Assembly (NCBI GenBank): GCA_964386635.1
Contig: CAYLRO010000008.1
Span: 28,505 to 92,504 of the forward strand
Origin: Sabulitectum sp964386635
Lineage (GTDB): Bacteria > Fermentibacterota > Fermentibacteria > Fermentibacterales > JCC-6
Direction: 5' to 3'
DNA length: 64,000 bases
The position numbers and the translations under genes were made by a program. The notes beneath the pieces were generated by a model that had not been told where the DNA came from, did not search any database, and saw only the letters and a list, made by a program, of their open reading frames with translations. This document shows positions 1 to 8,233 of this stretch, one piece after another (the first letter of the stretch is position 1; each line of letters begins with the position of its first letter).

Positions 1-1
1 G

Positions 2-1393
2 CGCGAACCGTCCCTGGGACCGATCTTCGGAGTGAAGGGAGGTGCTGCAGGAGGTGGTTATTCCCAGATCATTCCCATGGAAGATATCAACCTTCACTTC
101 ACCGGTGACATGCACGCTATCACAGCAGCGAACAATCTTCTCTGTGCTGCTCTGGACAATCATCTGCACCAGGGCAATCCTTCCCGGCTTGATCCCAGAA
201 CCGTTGGATTCAGGCGGGTAATGGACATGAATGACCGGTCTCTCCGGGACACGATTATCGGCCTTGGCGGACGCACACAGGGAGTGCCCAGGGAAAGCGG
301 ATTCGACATTACCGCTGCATCTGAGGTAATGGCCATTCTTGCTCTATCAACCTGCATGGATGACCTGAAAGCAAGAATGAACAGGATATTCATCGGGCTT
401 ACCTACGACCGAGAGCCTGTTACAGCAGCAGATATAGGAGTTACAGGGGCAATGGCCATGCTGCTGAAGGACGCTATTCGCCCCAACCTGGTTCAGACCC
501 TGGAGGGAAACCCCGCATTTGTTCACTGTGGGCCATTCGCCAACATCGCTCACGGATGCAACTCCATACTTGCTACAAAAATGGCGGTGTCATTCTCTGA
601 CTGGGCAATTACAGAAGCAGGTTTCGGATTCGATCTCGGCGCAGAGAAGTTCTTCGACATCAAGTGTCAGTACGGTGATCTATGTCCGTCTTTGTGTGTG
701 CTGGTTGTTACCTGCCGGGCTCTGAAAATGCACGGTGGTCTGAAGAAGAAGGAACGGGCCGCGGCAGATCCTTCTGCTGTGGCAGCAGGTCTTCCCAACA
801 TGGAGAAGCACCTGGAGAATATCAAGAAGTTCGGACTGCCTGCAGTAGTCTGCCTGAACAAGTTTCAGTCTGATACTGATGAAGAACTTGAAGTGGTGCT
901 TTCACGCTGCCGGGAGCTTGGTGTACCCACTGCCCTTGGCGACGGTTTTACAAAGGGCGGTGCAGGAATGGAAGATCTGGCCTGGCTTGTTAAAGAGCAT
1001 GCCAGGGACTGTACATGCTGCTTCAAACCGCTTTATGACTGGAACTGGGACGTGAAGAAGAAAATTGAGACGATCGCCAAAGAAATATACGGCGCGGAGC
1101 ACATCGACTACACCTCCCTGGCAAAGTCTGATCTCAGAACCATCACTAAACTCGGATACGACAAGCTGCCTGTGTGCATAGCAAAAACTCAGAAGTCACT
1201 TTCTGACAACCCGAAGCTTCTTGGACGCCCCAAGGACTTTGTGGTGACTGTCAGAGAGATAGAAATATCTGCCGGTGCGGGGTTTCTGGTGCCAATTACA
1301 GGTGACATCATGAGAATGCCCGGCCTTCCAAAAGAACCTGCAGCTTTCAGAATGGATGTGGATTCTGCAGGAAAGGTAACAGGGCTTTTCTAG
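2..1393 (+). CDS. fhs: Formate-tetrahydrofolate ligase (5' end outside window)
   Basis: Cytoplasmic enzyme that joins formate to tetrahydrofolate using ATP to give 10-formyl-THF. It feeds one-carbon units into purine synthesis and is a step of the methyl branch of the Wood-Ljungdahl pathway. The frame is open to the left edge: codons from base 2 read REPSLGPIFGVKGGAAGGG, a conserved stretch of the family, followed by PMEDINLHFTGD. The GTG at 32 is therefore internal, not a start. About 463 of the usual ~555 residues are visible, so roughly 90 N-terminal residues with the ATP P-loop lie outside. The C-terminal motif GFLVPITGDIMRMPGLP is intact and the frame ends in TAG. No other C1-pathway gene follows; the next gene starts 186 bp away. 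Confidence 0.97.
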   Translation, partial: REPSLGPIFGVKGGAAGGGYSQIIPMEDINLHFTGDMHAITAANNLLCAALDNHLHQGNPSRLDPRTVGFRRVMDMNDRSLRDTIIGLGGRTQGVPRESGFDITAASEVMAILALSTCMDDLKARMNRIFIGLTYDREPVTAADIGVTGAMAMLLKDAIRPNLVQTLEGNPAFVHCGPFANIAHGCNSILATKMAVSFSDWAITEAGFGFDLGAEKFFDIKCQYGDLCPSLCVLVVTCRALKMHGGLKKKERAAADPSAVAAGLPNMEKHLENIKKFGLPAVVCLNKFQSDTDEELEVVLSRCRELGVPTALGDGFTKGGAGMEDLAWLVKEHARDCTCCFKPLYDWNWDVKKKIETIAKEIYGAEHIDYTSLAKSDLRTITKLGYDKLPVCIAKTQKSLSDNPKLLGRPKDFVVTVREIEISAGAGFLVPITGDIMRMPGLPKEPAAFRMDVDSAGKVTGLF

Positions 1394-1579
1394 AGCTTCA
1401 GTACTTCTGAAAAACAGCCAGGGAGCTGAATACTTCGTATTAATTTCAGCAGCTTCTTCTGACTTTACTGCTGTTGAACAGTAAGGCTGAAGATGTGCAT
1501 CAACTGCCTGCATGCACTTGTAATTTAAACTTTGCACAGCAATACTACTGGGAATAAACGGAAACTGGAGGGGGTTGAA

Positions 1580-3112
1580 ATGGTGCGATATGGTTTCTTC
1601 GAGATCAGAACCACCTGCGGGAGCTGTGGTCAGCCTGTACCGGTTAACGGGCCTTTTCTGGAAGTGACCTGCACATCCTGTTTCAACAAGGTGGATATCC
1701 CGGCGGAGATATTTGCCGGTTTTCTGAATGACTTTGAGGAAGAGTATGACGGGCTTTCGGAACGAGAGGGTTCCGGAGGTACCCTTATGTCCGGCAGCGG
1801 TACTTACAAGTACGGTTACTGGAAGCTTGAACCAGAATGTTCTTCGTGTAAAAAGCCCCTTTCTCTTCCGGATTCCGGAGGGGCCGTAAGCTGCCAGTGC
1901 GGTGTTACATACCAGATGTATAAAGCACCTGAGTGGCTTTCCGGTAAAGTACCTTCGGTGATGCGGTGTATTTCCCGCGAAGCCCCTGTTCAGGAGAGTT
2001 CAGCAGAGCCTGGCACCGTTATGGGTTCCGGATCTGCAAAGCCCATTGTAATGAGCTGTCCTCAATGCTCAGGAGCACTTTCCATTTCTTCTGAGAACCA
2101 GCGGATAATGAGCTGTCAGTACTGTGATTCAGAAGTTTTTATCCCTGATCCTGTCTGGAAGAGGCTGCACCCGGTAAAAACAGTTGAGGGATGGTATGCC
2201 TGTTTCCAGGGGAAAACCGGGAAGCAGCTGCAGGCAGCAAGAAGAATGCAGGACAAAGAAGAAGAAAAAGCGGTTCTCCTGAAACGGAAAGCGAAAAACC
2301 TGCCTGAAGTAATCAGGAAATCCCGGAAGCCGTATTACGGTCTGTTTGCAGGGGCAATTCTGCTGCTGCCTGCAGGAGCTTTAGTTCTCTCCATTCTGGA
2401 TAAGAAAGGCCCCGGTTTTGCACACGCCCTGGTGATGGCACTGCCGTTCTGGTTTGCTGCCATTGCAGCAGCAACGATTCTGGTCTCTCTTTACAAGGCT
2501 CTCTTCTCTACGGCAGCCGGTTCAGGCAAAGTCCGCAGGGAGGCACTGGCCAACCTTGCCGCTGTCCGTGGCTGGGAGCATAAAGGAGCAGACAGCAGGT
2601 ACAGTACGGGGTACATAAGAGAGACATTCCGTGGAAGAGACATCGAGATAACCCCTGATGACCATCATGCTGTGGAAATAGAGATTCATGACAGTGTTTT
2701 CTACCTTAAGACGGAACCTCCAGGGAACCCTCCTGAGGACATGTTCCGGTTTTCAACTGGAGACAGTTTCTTTGATGACCTTTTCCCGATCAGATATGCC
2801 ACCCCTGAGTTCGCTGCGAAGATAGAAGAATCCTCTGAGCTTGCAGAAACTGTGCTGGCACCTGTTTACCGGTTCATAAACAGGTGGGGGAAGCGAATAG
2901 GAAGGCTGGAGATAAACTGGTCAAGTGCACGGGTGCACATAACTCCCGGATGTTTCACGGGCACAGGCTCAGATAGCAAATACCTTCTTCCAGAGGATCT
3001 GGAACCTCTATTTGAGGACATGATGGCTCTTGCAGAAGGAATAGATGCTGTGGCGAAAGGAAAAGAGCCTGAGCTTCAGAGATATGAACCCGCTTCTTCT
3101 TTTGAGGAATAG
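1580..3112 (+). CDS. Zinc-ribbon membrane protein, function unknown
   Basis: About 510 residues. Three pairs of CxxC-type zinc knuckles fill the first ~210 residues (CGSCGQP with CTSC, CSSCKKP with a CQCG half, CPQCSG with CQYC). A charged linker follows, then two hydrophobic segments around residues 255-330, probably a hairpin of membrane helices, and a C-terminal domain of ~180 residues that I do not recognise. ATG at 1580 is preceded by a strong GGAGGGGG; a longer reading from TTG at 1532 has no such site. The gene is followed by the VanW-like gene after 4 bp and probably shares its transcript. A similar ribbon-plus-membrane layout recurs in the small protein at 19409. A role in sensing or in assembling a membrane complex is only a guess. 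Confidence 0.8.
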   Translation: MVRYGFFEIRTTCGSCGQPVPVNGPFLEVTCTSCFNKVDIPAEIFAGFLNDFEEEYDGLSEREGSGGTLMSGSGTYKYGYWKLEPECSSCKKPLSLPDSGGAVSCQCGVTYQMYKAPEWLSGKVPSVMRCISREAPVQESSAEPGTVMGSGSAKPIVMSCPQCSGALSISSENQRIMSCQYCDSEVFIPDPVWKRLHPVKTVEGWYACFQGKTGKQLQAARRMQDKEEEKAVLLKRKAKNLPEVIRKSRKPYYGLFAGAILLLPAGALVLSILDKKGPGFAHALVMALPFWFAAIAAATILVSLYKALFSTAAGSGKVRREALANLAAVRGWEHKGADSRYSTGYIRETFRGRDIEITPDDHHAVEIEIHDSVFYLKTEPPGNPPEDMFRFSTGDSFFDDLFPIRYATPEFAAKIEESSELAETVLAPVYRFINRWGKRIGRLEINWSSARVHITPGCFTGTGSDSKYLLPEDLEPLFEDMMALAEGIDAVAKGKEPELQRYEPASSFEE

Positions 3113-3116
3113 TTGG

Positions 3117-3935
3117 ATGAAACCTATTTCATCAATTCATCCTGTTCTTTACAGGTTCTCTGTTTTCATCCGTCGATTCCGCCGCAGTCTGGTTCGCCGT
3201 TTTGACCGGGTTTCCTATGCAGAAGAGAAAGAGTCTTCAGGGTTTGAAGCTGTTGCAGTAAGACATGAATCTCTACTGATGAGAAAACTCGCGGGAACAG
3301 ATATGGAACTGCAGAGGAACAAGATTGAAAGCCTCCGGATAGCATGCTCTCTGATTGATTCGGTTGTGATCAGACCCGGTGAAGTCTTCTCTTTCTGGCA
3401 CCTGGTGGGAAAACCTTCCGCCGGCAGGGGATTTCCCCATGGACTGCAGCTGTCATTCGGTTCTCTGGTGTCCATGGAGGGCGGCGGATTGTGCCAGCTT
3501 TCGAATCTTCTTCACTGGATGGTTCTGCAGACACCAATGACTGTTCTGGAAAGGCACAGACACTCCACAGACCCCTTTCCTGACTACAAACGAACAGTGC
3601 CATTCGGAACAGGTGCAACAGTTTTCTACAACTACCTGGATTTTACCTTTCGTAATGACACCTCGACTGCTTTTCAGGTGTGTGTTTCCGTTGGTCCTGA
3701 TGATCTCATGGGAGAGATCCGGTCTGACCGGGAACTGTCATCTGAATACTCCATATTGGAGAAAGGGCACAGGTTCGAAAAACGGGGCGGTGATGTTTAC
3801 AGAAGCAACGAACTCTGGCAGGTTGTGAAAGATCCGGCCACAGGCCGGATTCAAAAGGAGAAACTTCTTATGCAGAATGATTGCCGTGTGTTGTACGATG
3901 TTTCAGATGATTTGCTCTCTCCTGAGGAGGAATAA
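3117..3935 (+). CDS. VanW-like family protein
   Basis: About 272 residues with the VanW signature: a region around residues 60-200 with RPGEVFSFWHLVGKP, GGGLCQLSNLLHWMVL and a later FRNDT segment. Cys in GGGLCQ and the aromatic-rich strand are hallmarks of the family. VanW was named from vancomycin-resistance clusters, but most homologues lie outside them and their biochemical role is unsettled; some carry peptidoglycan-binding modules, this one does not. ATG at 3117 has GAGGA 8 bp upstream inside the end of the previous gene. The stop shares one base with the next start (TAATG), so the three genes from 1580 are translationally coupled. No van resistance genes are nearby, so glycopeptide resistance is not implied. 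Confidence 0.85.
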   Translation: MKPISSIHPVLYRFSVFIRRFRRSLVRRFDRVSYAEEKESSGFEAVAVRHESLLMRKLAGTDMELQRNKIESLRIACSLIDSVVIRPGEVFSFWHLVGKPSAGRGFPHGLQLSFGSLVSMEGGGLCQLSNLLHWMVLQTPMTVLERHRHSTDPFPDYKRTVPFGTGATVFYNYLDFTFRNDTSTAFQVCVSVGPDDLMGEIRSDRELSSEYSILEKGHRFEKRGGDVYRSNELWQVVKDPATGRIQKEKLLMQNDCRVLYDVSDDLLSPEEE

Positions 3936-4867
3936 TGTTTACCCTGCTTATCTGCGTTCTGACTGCTTCAGGATGGAACACTGTTTTCGAACTGCCTGCT
4001 CAGGGCCATATCAGAGATGTCTTCGTGGACGAAGCCGGTGAATACCATGTTGTTTCCACTGAAAACAAAGAGATAGTATACAGCGAGGAAGGCTTTGAGA
4101 CAGGCAGAAGTGACCTTCCTGAACCAGCTGCGCCTGCTTTCGAGTTTGAACTCCGGCTGCAGGAAACCGGCAGAGAGTACTACTCGTATGCAACGGTGGA
4201 TTGTATTGCTTCGGGGGAAACATTGTTTACTGTTACCCTGGGTGAGGTGTGTTACCTTGCGGAGCTTCCCGGAAGGGTTCTCCCTGCTGCTGATGGCGGG
4301 TGTTACGCTGCCTACACTCCTGCCCGGGCAGAAGAATACTGGAAACTGTTCCGGCTTGGTCCATCCGGAGAAATTCTGTTTGAGACGGAATTTGATCTTT
4401 CAGGAGGGCCTGTGATCTCTATCAACGATATGGTTGAGCTTCCAGGGGGCGGGGTTGCAGTTACAGGAGTCACCGATGAATGTGGAATGAATCTGTTCAT
4501 GATGCTTCTGGGCTTCGATGAATCCGGGGAACAGCTGTTTCGCAGGCGTGAAGCACTGAGATTTCACGCTTCAGGTGAACTGGTTGGTTTAACCGGCAAC
4601 GGGGACATCATCGCCTGCGGGATAACAGGATACGAGAGGGATGACGGTTTCTTCATGCCTCCGGCGGATACGGATATTTTCCTTGACTGCTGTGACATTG
4701 AGGGCAACCTGCTCTGGAGAACGACGCTGCCTCTGCCGCTTTCAAACTGGCCGATTGCCATGGATGTTGCACATGACGGATCCGTTGTTCTTCTTGCAAG
4801 CGCACAGAATGAAGACGGCGAAGGAGAGAGGAAGTACTATCTTGCTGTTTATGATCCCGGAGAATAG
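3935..4867 (+). CDS. Secreted beta-propeller-like protein, function unknown
   Basis: 310 residues. A short hydrophobic N-terminus (MFTLLICVLTASG) looks like a signal peptide, followed by beta-rich sequence with repeated units of the form GGGVAVTGVTDE, GDIIACGITG and GSVVLLASAQNEDGE. Such units are typical of outcome-logging or propeller-type repeats seen in FCB-group secreted proteins. I do not recognise a named family. ATG overlaps the last base of the VanW-like stop and is preceded by GAGGAGG, so it is the third gene of the coupled operon. It converges with the minus-strand gene ending at 4877. Confidence 0.75.
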   Translation: MFTLLICVLTASGWNTVFELPAQGHIRDVFVDEAGEYHVVSTENKEIVYSEEGFETGRSDLPEPAAPAFEFELRLQETGREYYSYATVDCIASGETLFTVTLGEVCYLAELPGRVLPAADGGCYAAYTPARAEEYWKLFRLGPSGEILFETEFDLSGGPVISINDMVELPGGGVAVTGVTDECGMNLFMMLLGFDESGEQLFRRREALRFHASGELVGLTGNGDIIACGITGYERDDGFFMPPADTDIFLDCCDIEGNLLWRTTLPLPLSNWPIAMDVAHDGSVVLLASAQNEDGEGERKYYLAVYDPGE

Positions 4868-4876
4868 TTCACCGGG

Positions 4877-5308
4877 TTAGCGTTCGAGTTCCTCTTCTAT
4901 CTGTTTGTCCACCCGCTTGTACCAGAATTCTGACCGGCGGTCGCTTGCTGTAAGCATTGATTTTGTCAGGTCTTCTACAGTTGTTTCAAGTTCCAGCATG
5001 AAGAGACCGTAAGCAAGTTCTTTCTCTTTCGTTTCATCTCTGCCGTAGATAATGTTTAACGATTCTTCCAGCATCTGATCCATTCTGTAGAGTTTCAGAT
5101 GGAGAAGTTCGTGGACAATAACCTCCTCAAGATGCTCCTCCGGGATGGAAACATGCAGCATCAGAGCGGCCATGCGGTTGTCCAGATCGATCTTGATATC
5201 GCCGGATTTACGCCAGTTGTCTTCAACTATCACCGTTTTGATATCCCAGTCATTGAGTCTCAGCGTCGCCCGCCATTTCTTCAGAAGCTCTGCCGCTCTT
5301 TCTTCCAT
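4877..5308 (-). CDS. Small HExxH metallopeptidase-like protein
   Basis: 143 residues. HELLH at residues 66-70 is an HExxH zinc-binding motif in a predicted helix, preceded by strands (WDIKTVIVEDNW, GDIKIDLDNRMAALMLHV). This layout resembles minigluzincins and SprT-like proteins, which act on or next to proteins and DNA-bound substrates. A third metal ligand is not obvious; the EES around residue 81 is a candidate. ATG at 5308 has GGGAGGGC 5 bp upstream. It lies 23 bp downstream of the sulfur-transfer fusion on the same strand, so both are probably cotranscribed. No signal peptide, so likely cytoplasmic. Substrate unknown. Confidence 0.7.
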   Translation of the reverse strand: MEERAAELLKKWRATLRLNDWDIKTVIVEDNWRKSGDIKIDLDNRMAALMLHVSIPEEHLEEVIVHELLHLKLYRMDQMLEESLNIIYGRDETKEKELAYGLFMLELETTVEDLTKSMLTASDRRSEFWYKRVDKQIEEELER

Positions 5309-5331
5309 AGCTTGCCCTCCCCGGGGTTCTT

Positions 5332-7743
5332 TCAGATGAACAGTGTTGCGTCACTTTTTTCGCTGATAGTTGCAAATTCAGCAACTCCCGCCACCTCAAT
5401 GCCTTCCATCATCTCCTCCTGCTTAAGCCCCATGATATTCATGCTCATCTCGCAAACCACGAACCGGACTCCCATGTCCTTTGCCTGGGCAATGAGCCCG
5501 GGAAGCGTTTCCACGTTCTTCCGCTTCATTACATGTTTCATCATTGATGCCCCTGCCCCCATCATGTTCATCTTGGACAGTGCGAGTTTTTTTGCGCTTC
5601 CCGGAAGCATCATACTGAACATTCGCGAGAGCATGTCTTTTCTCACTGGTTTTCTGCTGGCTTCCCTGAGAACACTGAGACCCCAGAAGGTGCTGAAAAT
5701 CGTTACTTCATGGCCGAGAGAGGCGTAGCCGGTTGCTATTATCATTGCTGCCATCGCTTTGTCCATATCGTTGCTGAAGAGAACGATAGCGGCACTTTTT
5801 TTATGATCATCAGATACCGGTTTGTTACCCCTGCCTTTCCGGACAATAGCATTGTAAACACCTTTTCTTTCCTCCATTGAGAGAAGTTCATTTCCTGTGG
5901 AGCTGCACCAGGCCGGAAGGTCACTGGCAAAACCCCTGTCCGTTGCGCTGACCTGCAGCGTCTCATCCGGCTGCATGTCTTTCATTGCTTTTGTAACGCT
6001 TACAATCGGCCCCGGGCACTGAAGCCCGTTTGCATCAATGCACTTGCAGGGCTCACAGACAGAAGCTGGAGGGACAAATGTTTTTGAAGGAGCCTCCCAG
6101 GCGTCTCTGAAGGTTCCGATCTTCTGGAAAAGGTTCCATGAGGCGAATCCCCCGGAGAGGTTCATGGCAGTGTATCCGTTCTGCTTCAACACTCTCTCTG
6201 CTGCGTAAGCTCTTATTCCAACTGCGCAGTAAACAACTACCGGCCGGTCCTTCGGTATTTCCGGAAGCCTGTCTCTAAGCGTTTCAAGTGGAATCAGAGT
6301 GCTTCCGGGAATTACCCCGAAGACGGTTTCTTCCTCTTCTCTTACATCCAGAAGAAAACAGTTATCCGGAATGCTTTCGGGATAGACCTGATCAGTAAGG
6401 CCTGAAATCATGTTTGCAGCAACGAATCCAGCGAAGTTGACAGCATCCTTTGCGCTTCCGAAGGGCGGTGCATATGAAAGCTCAAGTTCCTCCAGGTCGT
6501 GTACTGTAAGGTTGTTTCTCATGGCTGTAGCCACAACATCAACTCTCTTGTCCACGCCGTCTGCTCCAACTGCCTGCATTCCCAGGATCTTCCCCTGTGG
6601 ATCGAAGAGCAGTTTGATGGTCATCCTGGCTCCGCCGGGATAGTAACTGGCGTGGCTTACCGGGTGGATATACAGCTTTCTGTAATCAATGTTATTCCTC
6701 TTAAGGGTTGCTTCACTGGCACCGGTGCTTCCTGCTGCCAGATCAAATACTTTAACGATGGATGTTCCATACGTTCCCCTGTAAACGGAGTTTCCGCCAA
6801 GCGCATTATCTGCTGCAATTCTTCCCTGTCTGTTTGCCGGGCCGGCAAGGGGGATACTGGTGAGATTACCGGTAACCGGGTCTGTCACCTGTACGGCATC
6901 TCCTACAGCATAAATATCCGGCTCTGCAGTTTCCATTTTATCATTTACAACAATTGAACCGTGATTGTTCACCTTTATGGCAGTACCTTCCGCAAGCCTG
7001 CTGTTGGGCCTTACACCTACTGACATTACTGCAAAATCCACAGGAATACTCTCTCCAGTGTTCAATTCAACATTCAGACAGCCGGAGGTTCTTGTGAAAG
7101 CAGTTACCGATGCCGATGTTCTCAGGTTTACTCCACCCTGAACCAGTGCTTTCTCCAGCGGAACAGTCATCTCATCATCCAGTGGTGGAAGGATGGTTTT
7201 CTGCATCTCTATAAGCGTTGTTTCGACACCGGCCTCTGCAAGATTCTCTGCAACCTCCACGCCAATGAATCCACCACCGACAACCACTGCTCTGCTTCCT
7301 TTTTCAATCCGTCCCTTGATTGTATCCATGTCCGGTATTGTCCAGAGCACATTCACATCTCTGTCGTCAGCTCCAGGAATGGGAGGGATAAGAGGTGAGG
7401 ATCCCGGCGACAGGATCAGCTTGTCATAGTTTTCTCTGAAATCGATCCCTGTGGTAAGATTAACCACGGAAATCTGGTGATCTTCCGGGTGAATTTCAGT
7501 CACAAGATGATTTGTGTGTATCCGCACATTGAACCGCTCATTGAACAGTTCCGGAGTCATCAGAAGAAGGCTGTCCCTGCTGGGGATCGTTCCGCTGAGG
7601 TGGTAGGGAAGACCGCAGTTTGCGTATGAAATGTACCTGCCTCGCTCAAAAACTGTAATTTCAAGGTTTTCATCAAGTCTTCTTGCTCTGGCAGCTGCAC
7701 TTGCACCACCGGCAACGCCGCCAACAATAACAAGCTTCTTCAT
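5332..7743 (-). CDS. FAD-dependent CoA-disulfide/persulfide reductase fused to rhodanese, TusA and DsrE domains
   Basis: 803 residues with four sulfur-handling modules. Residues 1-445 form a pyridine-nucleotide disulfide oxidoreductase: FAD site GGVAGGASAAARARR near the start, single redox Cys43 in YANCGLPYHLS as in CoA-disulfide reductases, NAD(P)H site VVVGGGFIGVEVAE near 153, and YAVGDA near 278. Residues 455-545 are a rhodanese domain with Cys506 in VVVYCAVGIRA. Residues 563-640 are TusA-like with the CPGP motif at 576-579, preceded by an extra CxxCxC. Residues 650-803 are a DsrE/DsrF-like domain with Cys764. Related fusions are known as CoA-disulfide or NADH-dependent persulfide reductases that pass sulfane sulfur between Cys residues. 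Cytoplasmic. It is followed by the HExxH gene and preceded by an MmpS-like lipoprotein gene on the same strand. Confidence 0.93.
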   Translation of the reverse strand: MKKLVIVGGVAGGASAAARARRLDENLEITVFERGRYISYANCGLPYHLSGTIPSRDSLLLMTPELFNERFNVRIHTNHLVTEIHPEDHQISVVNLTTGIDFRENYDKLILSPGSSPLIPPIPGADDRDVNVLWTIPDMDTIKGRIEKGSRAVVVGGGFIGVEVAENLAEAGVETTLIEMQKTILPPLDDEMTVPLEKALVQGGVNLRTSASVTAFTRTSGCLNVELNTGESIPVDFAVMSVGVRPNSRLAEGTAIKVNNHGSIVVNDKMETAEPDIYAVGDAVQVTDPVTGNLTSIPLAGPANRQGRIAADNALGGNSVYRGTYGTSIVKVFDLAAGSTGASEATLKRNNIDYRKLYIHPVSHASYYPGGARMTIKLLFDPQGKILGMQAVGADGVDKRVDVVATAMRNNLTVHDLEELELSYAPPFGSAKDAVNFAGFVAANMISGLTDQVYPESIPDNCFLLDVREEEETVFGVIPGSTLIPLETLRDRLPEIPKDRPVVVYCAVGIRAYAAERVLKQNGYTAMNLSGGFASWNLFQKIGTFRDAWEAPSKTFVPPASVCEPCKCIDANGLQCPGPIVSVTKAMKDMQPDETLQVSATDRGFASDLPAWCSSTGNELLSMEERKGVYNAIVRKGRGNKPVSDDHKKSAAIVLFSNDMDKAMAAMIIATGYASLGHEVTIFSTFWGLSVLREASRKPVRKDMLSRMFSMMLPGSAKKLALSKMNMMGAGASMMKHVMKRKNVETLPGLIAQAKDMGVRFVVCEMSMNIMGLKQEEMMEGIEVAGVAEFATISEKSDATLFI

Positions 7744-7826
7744 ATTTTCTCCTGAATTGGTAGGAAATAAATGGATTGTAATAACTTAGCAGCGATTATA
7801 CTGATTTTCAGGATAAGTCTGTAAGG

Positions 7827-8171
7827 CTACTCCAGATTACCGCTTACAGAAGCTGTGACATGAGCTCCTTCACTGGTGGCCCGTTTGAAAACATCTCCGT
7901 CATCGAAGATTGTAACGGTAACAGAGCCGGTCTCACCTGTATTTGTGGCGGATAGAAAGACAAAGTCCATGGGATCAGCTGTGAGAGTAACTGACCAGGG
8001 AAGTTGCCGCCCTGACAATTGGGATATTCCCCCGTTGAGATTCTCATATGTGATGTTAACAGACTCTGCAGAGCCTGTGACCTCATAGCGCAGATCGATT
8101 GAACAATCAAAGGGATTGGAACAGGAAGCACATATACAGAATATGGCAAGAGACAGGATTGTAGATTTCAT
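7827..8171 (-). CDS. MmpS-like lipoprotein
   Basis: About 114 residues. The N-terminus is a hydrophobic signal ending CICASC, which fits a loose lipobox with Cys as the anchored residue. The mature part has the two-sheet pattern of the MmpS family: YEVTGSAESVNITYENLNG, a central LPWSVTLTA, FVFLSATNTGETGSVTVTI, and a closing HVTASVSGNL. In mycobacteria MmpS proteins accompany MmpL exporters, but single-gene homologues in other phyla have no known role and none sits beside an MmpL here. The start at 8171 has GGAGGTG just upstream; an in-frame ATG/GTG further out would put 15 polar residues before the signal. It faces the gene at 8234 across only 62 bp. Confidence 0.8.
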   Translation of the reverse strand: MKSTILSLAIFCICASCSNPFDCSIDLRYEVTGSAESVNITYENLNGGISQLSGRQLPWSVTLTADPMDFVFLSATNTGETGSVTVTIFDDGDVFKRATSEGAHVTASVSGNLE

Positions 8172-8233
8172 TTTCACCTCCACCATATTATACCTTTGAA
8201 AACTCTGTTGTTCCACCTGGGAAAGGAGCCGGT

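Noticed and set aside
3117..3935. VanW as a vancomycin resistance determinant
   Set aside because: No vanA/vanH/vanX-type genes are nearby and most VanW homologues are unrelated to resistance.
7827..8171. MmpS as partner of an MmpL lipid exporter
   Set aside because: No MmpL-type gene is adjacent; the RND pump at 55350 is distant and has its own MFP and TolC.
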